In this document: piece after piece, positions 52,240-56,638 of the stretch | How positions within the stretch are numbered: position 1 is the stretch's first letter | Layout of the letters: the number at the start of each line of letters is the position of its first letter | From: an uncultured Prolixibacteraceae bacterium | Lineage (GTDB): Bacteria > Bacteroidota > Bacteroidia > Bacteroidales > Prolixibacteraceae | Length of the DNA: 56,638 nucleotides | Assembly: GCA_913063265.1 (NCBI GenBank) | Contig: CAJXZG010000025.1 | Coordinates: forward strand, 1-56,638 | Direction: 5' to 3' | Made by a program: the position numbers and the translations under genes | Notes under the pieces: model-generated | Told to the model about the DNA's origin: nothing | Seen by the model: only the letters and a program-made list of their open reading frames with translations | Database searches by the model: none

Positions 52240-54069
52240 TTAATCGATCAACCTGATTGCTCCCCGATCAGCTGATGAAACCAAACTGGCATAAGCTTTT
52301 AAAGCTTTTGAAATATTTCTTTTTCTGGAAACTGGGGTAAATGCATTTTTACCTTTGGCTTCCTCTTCTTTTCTTCGCTTTGCCATTTCTTCTTCAGAAA
52401 TCATCAAGTTTATTGAACGTTTTGTTATATCAATTTCAATTTTGTCATTATTTCTAATCAGTGCAATTGCTCCCCCTCCGGCAGCTTCGGGAGAAACGTG
52501 ACCGATAGAAAGACCTGAGGTCCCACCGGAGAATCTTCCGTCTGTAATCAAAGCACAATCTTTATCTAACTGCATCGATTTAAGATAAGATGTTGGGTAC
52601 AACATTTCCTGCATTCCGGGTCCGCCTTTTGGGCCCTCATAACGGATAACGATTACATCCCCTTTTTGTACTTCGGTACCCAAAATTCCATTAACCGCAT
52701 CATCCTGCGAATCAAAAACTTTTGCTGTACCTGTAAACCGAAAAATTGATTCATCAACTCCGGCGGTTTTTACAATGCAGCCGTTTTCTGCTATATTTCC
52801 ATAAAGAACAGCCAGACCGCCATCTTTGTTGTAGGCATTTTCCAAATCTCTTATACATCCATTTTCTCTGTCTGTATCCAGTTCTTTGTAATAACTTTCC
52901 TGAGAGCCTAATACAAGGTTTCTCCCACCACCCGGGGCCGATTTATATTTTCTTATGGCTTCTTCAGAAACTGAATCCTGCATAACATCAAAATCTGCCA
53001 TGGCTTGTTTTAAGGTAAGCCCGTCAATCCGGCTAACATTGGTTTCAAGTAATCCGCCTCTGTCTAATTCGGCAAGAATGCCTAAAATTCCACCTGCACG
53101 GTTAACATCCTGTACATGGTAGTGAGAACTTGGGGCCACTTTACACAAGTTTGGAGTTATTCGTGAGAGTTTATCAATATCTTCCATGGTAAAATCCACA
53201 CCTGCCTCATGGGCAATTGCCAAAAGGTGTAATACTGTATTTGTTGAGCCTCCCATGGCAATATCCAGTTTCATTGCGTTTAAGAATGAATCCCGACTGG
53301 CAATGCTTCGTGGAAGTACCTTGTCGTTTCCTTCAAAATAATAAGTTTTTGTGGCATCTACTATTTTCTCTACTGCCTCTTCAAAAAGTTTTTTACGATT
53401 TGCATGGGTGGCAACTATTGTTCCGTTTCCGGGGAGTGCCATTCCAATGGCTTCGGCCAAACAATTCATCGAGTTTGCCGTAAACATTCCGGAACATGAA
53501 CCACAGGTCGGGCAGGCATTTTGTTCTACCTGTGCCAGATAAGAATCACTGACAGAATCGTCAGCAGCCAGAACCATTGCATCAACAAGATCCAGTGATT
53601 TATCATCTACTTCACCTGCCTCCATTGGGCCTCCTGAAACAAAAACTGCAGGAATATTCAAACGCATTGCAGCCATTAACATACCGGGTGTAATTTTGTC
53701 ACAGTTTGATATGCACACCATTGCATCAACTTTATGACCATTACACATATACTCTACGCTGTCGGCAATTACATCACGTGATGGAAGTGAATACAACATT
53801 CCATCGTGTCCCATCGCAATTCCGTCATCAATGGCTATGGTGTTAAACTCAGCTGCAAAAAATCCATGATTTTCAATCAAACCCTTAATGTATTGTCCAA
53901 TATCATGCAAATGAGCGTGCCCGGGTACAAACTGGGTGAATGAATTAACTATTGCAATTACAGGTTTTCCAAAATGTTCCTCTTTCATCCCATTGGCCCG
54001 CCATAAACTTCTTGCACCGGCCATTCTACGGCCCTGAGTTGTTGTATTACTTCTTAATGGTATCTGCAT
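52240..54069 (-). CDS. ilvD: Dihydroxy-acid dehydratase
   Basis: A 609-aa Fe-S enzyme that dehydrates dihydroxy-acids to the 2-keto acids of valine and isoleucine. Cluster cysteines are visible in [14 protein letters not shown] and [20 protein letters not shown], and near the start as usual. The carboxylated-Lys/Mg region [20 protein letters not shown] and the C-terminal [24 protein letters not shown] are conserved. First structural gene of ilvDBN. It is expressed from a leader transcript that contains a branched-chain-rich peptide and an attenuator terminator 32 bp before its ATG. Confidence 0.97.
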   Translation of the reverse strand: MQIPLRSNTTTQGRRMAGARSLWRANGMKEEHFGKPVIAIVNSFTQFVPGHAHLHDIGQYIKGLIENHGFFAAEFNTIAIDDGIAMGHDGMLYSLPSRDVIADSVEYMCNGHKVDAMVCISNCDKITPGMLMAAMRLNIPAVFVSGGPMEAGEVDDKSLDLVDAMVLAADDSVSDSYLAQVEQNACPTCGSCSGMFTANSMNCLAEAIGMALPGNGTIVATHANRKKLFEEAVEKIVDATKTYYFEGNDKVLPRSIASRDSFLNAMKLDIAMGGSTNTVLHLLAIAHEAGVDFTMEDIDKLSRITPNLCKVAPSSHYHVQDVNRAGGILGILAELDRGGLLETNVSRIDGLTLKQAMADFDVMQDSVSEEAIRKYKSAPGGGRNLVLGSQESYYKELDTDRENGCIRDLENAYNKDGGLAVLYGNIAENGCIVKTAGVDESIFRFTGTAKVFDSQDDAVNGILGTEVQKGDVIVIRYEGPKGGPGMQEMLYPTSYLKSMQLDKDCALITDGRFSGGTSGLSIGHVSPEAAGGGAIALIRNNDKIEIDITKRSINLMISEEEMAKRRKEEEAKGKNAFTPVSRKRNISKALKAYASLVSSADRGAIRLID

Positions 54070-54100
54070 TTTCTGTCTGATTTTTTTACTTCTTATTATT

Positions 54101-54132
54101 AAAAAAGCCTTCCCCGTTTTCGGAAAAGGCTT
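54101..54132 (-). terminator. Attenuator terminator in the ilvDBN leader
   Basis: On the minus strand AAGCCTTTTCCG (54121-54132) pairs with CGGGGAAGGCTT (54105-54116), 12 bp with two G-U pairs and an AAAA loop, followed by six T. It lies between the leader peptide stop and ilvD, so it would stop transcription before the operon. Its upstream arm can instead pair with leader codons 20-22 (54164-54172). Confidence 0.88.
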
Positions 54133-54160
54133 GTAAATATTTTTAACCTACATTAATAAA

Positions 54161-54229
54161 CTAGCCCTTCCCTGAGTATTCAAGAATGACAACCACGAGG
54201 ACTAGAATATATGTAGAAACTAATTTCAT
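54161..54229 (-). CDS. ilvL: ilv leader peptide (attenuator control peptide), 22 aa
   Basis: ATG at 54229, TAG at 54161-54163. The 22-residue peptide has 11 branched-chain residues, including nine in a row at positions 8-16 (ILVLVVVIL), then EYSGKG. This is the classic composition of a ribosome-stalling leader that measures charged Ile, Leu and Val tRNA. It is preceded by a promoter and followed 28 bp later by a terminator hairpin. The last three codons, GGG AAG GGC, form an antiterminator arm complementary to the terminator's 5' arm. A ribosome stalled in the run leaves this arm free, while one finishing translation covers it (inference). Confidence 0.85.
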   Translation of the reverse strand: MKLVSTYILVLVVVILEYSGKG

Positions 54230-54249
54230 TAAACTTGATTATTTAAGGG

Positions 54250-54279
54250 CAAATGTAAAAAAAGTATTCAAAAAGCAAA
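54250..54279 (-). promoter_or_regulatory. Promoter of the ilvL-ilvDBN operon
   Basis: On the minus strand TTTG (54276-54279), an 18-base spacer and TACATTTG (54250-54257), a perfect TAnnTTTG. The -7 box is 20 bp before the leader-peptide ATG, which leaves a short leader transcript. Confidence 0.65.
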
Positions 54280-54400
54280 ACGAATTGAAATGAAAATGTT
54301 GTTTTTAGCATTAATAATAAAGTTGATAAAGTATTTTATTTATGAATTAACGTTGAAAGAGGCATAAATATAAAATTCTATTAATGAATATTTGTATGGA

Positions 54401-54955
54401 TTATAAACCTAAAACATCAGAAATTTCGGCCATTGATTTTAAAGACAAGGCTGCAAACTCGTTTAACGGAATTCCAATTTTTTCACATTCAAGAATGTTT
54501 TCTCTTTTTACTGATGCTGCAAAGGCTTTTTGTTTCATTCTTTTTGTTACCGATTTTGGTTTTACAGAGGCTATTTTTTTGTCGGGATACACCAAAGTTG
54601 TAGCAGTTATTAATCCTGTTATTGTTTCTCCTGCAGCCAATGCATGCTGAAATTGAGTTGACCTTTCTTTTCCGGTGGCTACTTCGTTGTGCATAACAAT
54701 GGCATCCAACATTTCTTCTGTGATTTTACCTTTTAAAATCTTTTCAGCATAAGGTCCATGTGTATAAGGATCAGCATTGGTAATTTCAACATCTATGTCA
54801 TGTAATAAACCAGCAAGACCATATTCTTCTTCGTTTGTTCCCAGTTTTTGAGCAATACCTCTCATTACTGCCTCCGAGGCAAAACAGTGTTTAAGCATAT
54901 TTTCAGAAGATATACTTTCTTTTAATAATGCTATAGCTTCTTCTCTTGATATCAT
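54401..54955 (-). CDS. HD-domain phosphohydrolase-like protein
   Basis: A 184-aa protein with the HD metal site: H23 in MLKHCFASEAVM, HD at 52-53 in AGLLHDIDVEITNADPYTHG, and a later H in DAIVMHNEVATG. This order (H...HD...H...) matches HDIG-type metal-dependent phosphohydrolases. The protein has no fused partner domain. Substrate unknown; it may hydrolyse nucleotides or cyclic dinucleotides. It is divergent from the CYTH gene and lies upstream of, but separately from, the ilv leader. Confidence 0.85.
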   Translation of the reverse strand: MISREEAIALLKESISSENMLKHCFASEAVMRGIAQKLGTNEEEYGLAGLLHDIDVEITNADPYTHGPYAEKILKGKITEEMLDAIVMHNEVATGKERSTQFQHALAAGETITGLITATTLVYPDKKIASVKPKSVTKRMKQKAFAASVKRENILECEKIGIPLNEFAALSLKSMAEISDVLGL

Positions 54956-55001
54956 TTACTATCTGATTATTATTGATTTTTTATGACCTTAAAATTATAA
55001 T

Positions 55002-55009
55002 TAATTTTG
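55002..55009 (+). promoter_or_regulatory. -7 element TAATTTTG of the CYTH gene
   Basis: Perfect TAnnTTTG, 22 bp before the ATG at 55032 (40 bp before the alternative at 55050). Confidence 0.45.
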
Positions 55010-55031
55010 TCATTTTTGAATCCGTTGAAAG

Positions 55032-55517
55032 ATGTTAGAAAAAGATAATATGCTTGAAATCGAACGTAAATTTTTAGTAAATGATGAATGGAAACCTTCA
55101 GGGAAAGGGAAAGCTATAAAACAGGGCTATCTTTCTGTGGATCCTGAAAGAGTAGTTCGGGTAAGAATTGCTGATAATGAGGCGTTTTTAACTGTGAAAG
55201 GAAAATCAGCAGGGATTGTAAGAACAGAATTAGAATATAAAATTCCACAACAGGATGCAGAAATTTTGTTGACAATGTGTCTTGATTTTCCGGTCAGCAA
55301 AAAACGATATACGGAAAAAATTGGTAATAAAACCTGGGAAATTGATGTCTTTGAAGGCGATAACAAAGGACTGGTTTTAGCCGAGATAGAACTAAAAAAT
55401 GAAAACGAAGAATTTCAAATTCCTGATTGGGCGTTTAAGGAGGTAAGTTACGATAAACGTTTCTTTAACTCATGGCTTTCAAAAAATCCTTTTTTAAATT
55501 GGGAGTCGGAATCTTAA
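55032..55517 (+). CDS. CYTH-domain protein (triphosphate tunnel metalloenzyme)
   Basis: A 161-aa single-domain protein. The E-x-E-x-K signature is EIERKFLV, followed by YLSVDPERVVRVRIADNEAFLTVKGK and the later EIDVFEGDNKGLVLAEIELKNENEEF, the charged strands of the tunnel barrel that bind triphosphate and Mg2+. Members hydrolyse tripolyphosphate or nucleoside triphosphates; class IV adenylate cyclases share the fold. A second in-frame Met at 55050 (MLEIERKF) is equally plausible as the start and would give 155 aa. Transcribed alone. Confidence 0.88.
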   Translation: MLEKDNMLEIERKFLVNDEWKPSGKGKAIKQGYLSVDPERVVRVRIADNEAFLTVKGKSAGIVRTELEYKIPQQDAEILLTMCLDFPVSKKRYTEKIGNKTWEIDVFEGDNKGLVLAEIELKNENEEFQIPDWAFKEVSYDKRFFNSWLSKNPFLNWESES

Positions 55518-55578
55518 ATAGCTGTTATCAACAGTCAGATGATTAAAATTATTCCGGCTTTCAAAATAACATTAATTG

Positions 55579-55586
55579 TATTTTTG
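55579..55586 (+). promoter_or_regulatory. -7 element TATTTTTG of the last gene
   Basis: Perfect TAnnTTTG, 35 bp before the ATG at 55622. Confidence 0.4.
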
Positions 55587-55621
55587 CGTTTTTTGGAACT
55601 AAAAGCTAAAACAATTAACAT

Positions 55622-56638
55622 ATGCAATTTGAAAAAATGAAGTTTCTATTGCTCATTCTGACGGGCTTATTATTTTCATTTCAGACTGCGGCTCAAATCC
55701 CGGAATCGGAAGAGGAAGAATCCCTTGATTTGGGAATTGATATTCTTAAAAGATATTTCTATGGAAATAACAATTGGTATATAACCAAACCAACTGTTGC
55801 AAAAGATGTGAAGGGCCTGATTAACTTTATAGAGGATGAACCCATCGATTCTATTATTAATAATGTTTACAAAACATTTTCTCAAAACCAGACTTATGTT
55901 TTTCGTTTACCGGAAGATGTTGAGGATAGTTTACTGGTTCCCGGATATGTGTCCAACGAAATGGTGAATGAAAGAATTGAACAGATTGGAAAAGATTTGG
56001 AAAACAACTTTGATCCCGATAAAATACAAATACCGGTACAGATTTTCAACAGGACAGAGGAAAATGTTGATTTGGTTGCTCCGGGAAATGGCATGCTACT
56101 ATTTTTAAACGGAACTTATAATATGCCGGTAGACCTTGAAATTCCGGACGTTATACCAGATTCTGTCCTAAATTCTCCGGTAGCTTTTCAGCAATTGGTC
56201 AGGATTGATAGTATCAGAAATGTATATGTCGAACAAAAAAGGCTTCAGTATAACGACTCGATAATAATGGCTTATAACGATTCTGTTAAACATGATTTTT
56301 TACAACAGGAACTGAACAAAGAATACAGGTACAGGGTAAAACGGTTTACGGATTCTGTTAAGGTGAATAACTTTAATGTACTGAGGGAATACAATGAGCA
56401 GGTGGTAAATGCTGTAAATGATTCTATTTCTGCTGTTTTGGGAAGTCTTGCGGATTATGCAGATTTTATAGATTCCACAAGAGTCTGGATGTACAATCTT
56501 TCAGGTAATTCGTCAAATATCAGGCTAAAAAGCGGTGATGAGAATTTTGCTCGTTTTTGGCTGAAGAATGTACAAAACGATTCACTGAGTGTACTTGTAA
56601 GAAGTGTAGGAAAAAGAGGGATGTATATGCTTATCGAT
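55622..56638 (+). CDS. Hypothetical exported protein, truncated by the window end
   Basis: An ATG at 55622 (or 55637) opens a frame that runs without a stop to the last base: 339 codons so far. A signal peptide is clear (MKFLLLILTGLLFSFQTAAQ). The visible mature part begins with an acidic EEEESLDLGI and has recurring Asp-Ser-[IV] units (YNDSIIMAYNDSVKHD, KRFTDSVKVN, VNDSISAVL), then a beta-type end NLSGNSSNIRLKSGDENFARFWLKN. I recognise no domain. It is likely a large periplasmic or surface protein; family and full length cannot be judged from this window. Confidence 0.7.
   Translation, partial: MQFEKMKFLLLILTGLLFSFQTAAQIPESEEEESLDLGIDILKRYFYGNNNWYITKPTVAKDVKGLINFIEDEPIDSIINNVYKTFSQNQTYVFRLPEDVEDSLLVPGYVSNEMVNERIEQIGKDLENNFDPDKIQIPVQIFNRTEENVDLVAPGNGMLLFLNGTYNMPVDLEIPDVIPDSVLNSPVAFQQLVRIDSIRNVYVEQKRLQYNDSIIMAYNDSVKHDFLQQELNKEYRYRVKRFTDSVKVNNFNVLREYNEQVVNAVNDSISAVLGSLADYADFIDSTRVWMYNLSGNSSNIRLKSGDENFARFWLKNVQNDSLSVLVRSVGKRGMYMLID

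Noticed and set aside
1..56638. CRISPR arrays, tRNA/rRNA genes, prophage or integrase functions
   Set aside because: No regularly spaced repeats, no rRNA-like or tRNA-like sequence and no phage or integrase proteins were found; the only mobile-type gene is the RAYT.

Overview
The window looks like chromosome of a low-GC member of the Bacteroidota, most likely an environmental Bacteroidales/Marinilabiliales-type bacterium (inference). Reasons: many genes are preceded by the phylum-type -7 element TAnnTTTG; there is a Bacteroidota-style V-type ATPase operon with a DUF2764 protein; families typical of the phylum are present (DUF5723, DUF6057, UpxY-like NusG paralogue, GH106, sialate O-acetylesterase); and the aconitase is of the mitochondrial type. 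I see no rRNA, tRNA, CRISPR array, prophage or plasmid functions. The only mobile-type gene is a REP-associated (RAYT) Y1 transposase.

Layout: 1-2.9 kb holds small housekeeping genes (a 58-aa membrane protein, YccF, YjbQ, a Ca2+/Na+ antiporter, a cupin). 2.9-10.1 kb is a minus-strand V-type ATPase operon, transcribed A-B-E-DUF2764-D-I-K, whose proteolipid carries Na+-type ligands. 10.4-13.8 kb has a nitroreductase and a Tat-exported GH106-like glycosidase. 13.9-20.2 kb is a minus-strand TCA operon in the order aconitase, eukaryotic-type NADP isocitrate dehydrogenase, bacterial-type isocitrate dehydrogenase with NAD-like cofactor residues, and eukaryotic-type citrate synthase. 20.4-27.4 kb is a carbohydrate/aromatic-type catabolic stretch (SMP-30 lactonase, ACMSD-like amidohydrolase, AraC regulator, SDR epimerase, GH37-like trehalase, sialate esterase). 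27.6-30.2 kb is an unrecognised membrane protein overlapping a trypsin-like protease gene. 30.4-38.9 kb has topB, a Tat-exported Gfo/Idh/MocA oxidoreductase, a TPR protein, murB and ilvA. 39-43.7 kb has a NusG paralogue, a lipoprotein/DUF5723 pair, a PAP2 phosphatase and an AraC regulator. 43.9-54.3 kb has ilvC, the RAYT unit, a haem-c/propeller lipoprotein with a DUF6057 membrane protein, and the ilvDBN operon. 54.4 kb to the end has an HD-domain protein, a CYTH protein and a gene cut by the window edge.

How the genes work together: ilvA, ilvC, ilvD, ilvB and ilvN together give nearly the whole isoleucine/valine pathway apart from the final transaminase. The ilvDBN operon is preceded by a complete transcription attenuator: a TAnnTTTG promoter, a 22-codon leader peptide with the uninterrupted run ILVLVVVIL, an intrinsic terminator, and a competing antiterminator arm in the last leader codons. 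The citrate synthase, aconitase and two isocitrate dehydrogenases form the citrate-to-2-oxoglutarate arm of the TCA cycle with probable dual NADPH/NADH output.

Best candidates for new biology: the ilv attenuator; the RAYT gene flanked by two REP palindromes with a third palindrome inside its own reading frame; a pair of 16-bp direct repeats exactly 21 bp apart between the AraC regulator and the amidohydrolase gene; the cofactor-swapped tandem isocitrate dehydrogenases; and the membrane-protein/serine-protease pair. All calls come from reading the sequence; no database search was run.
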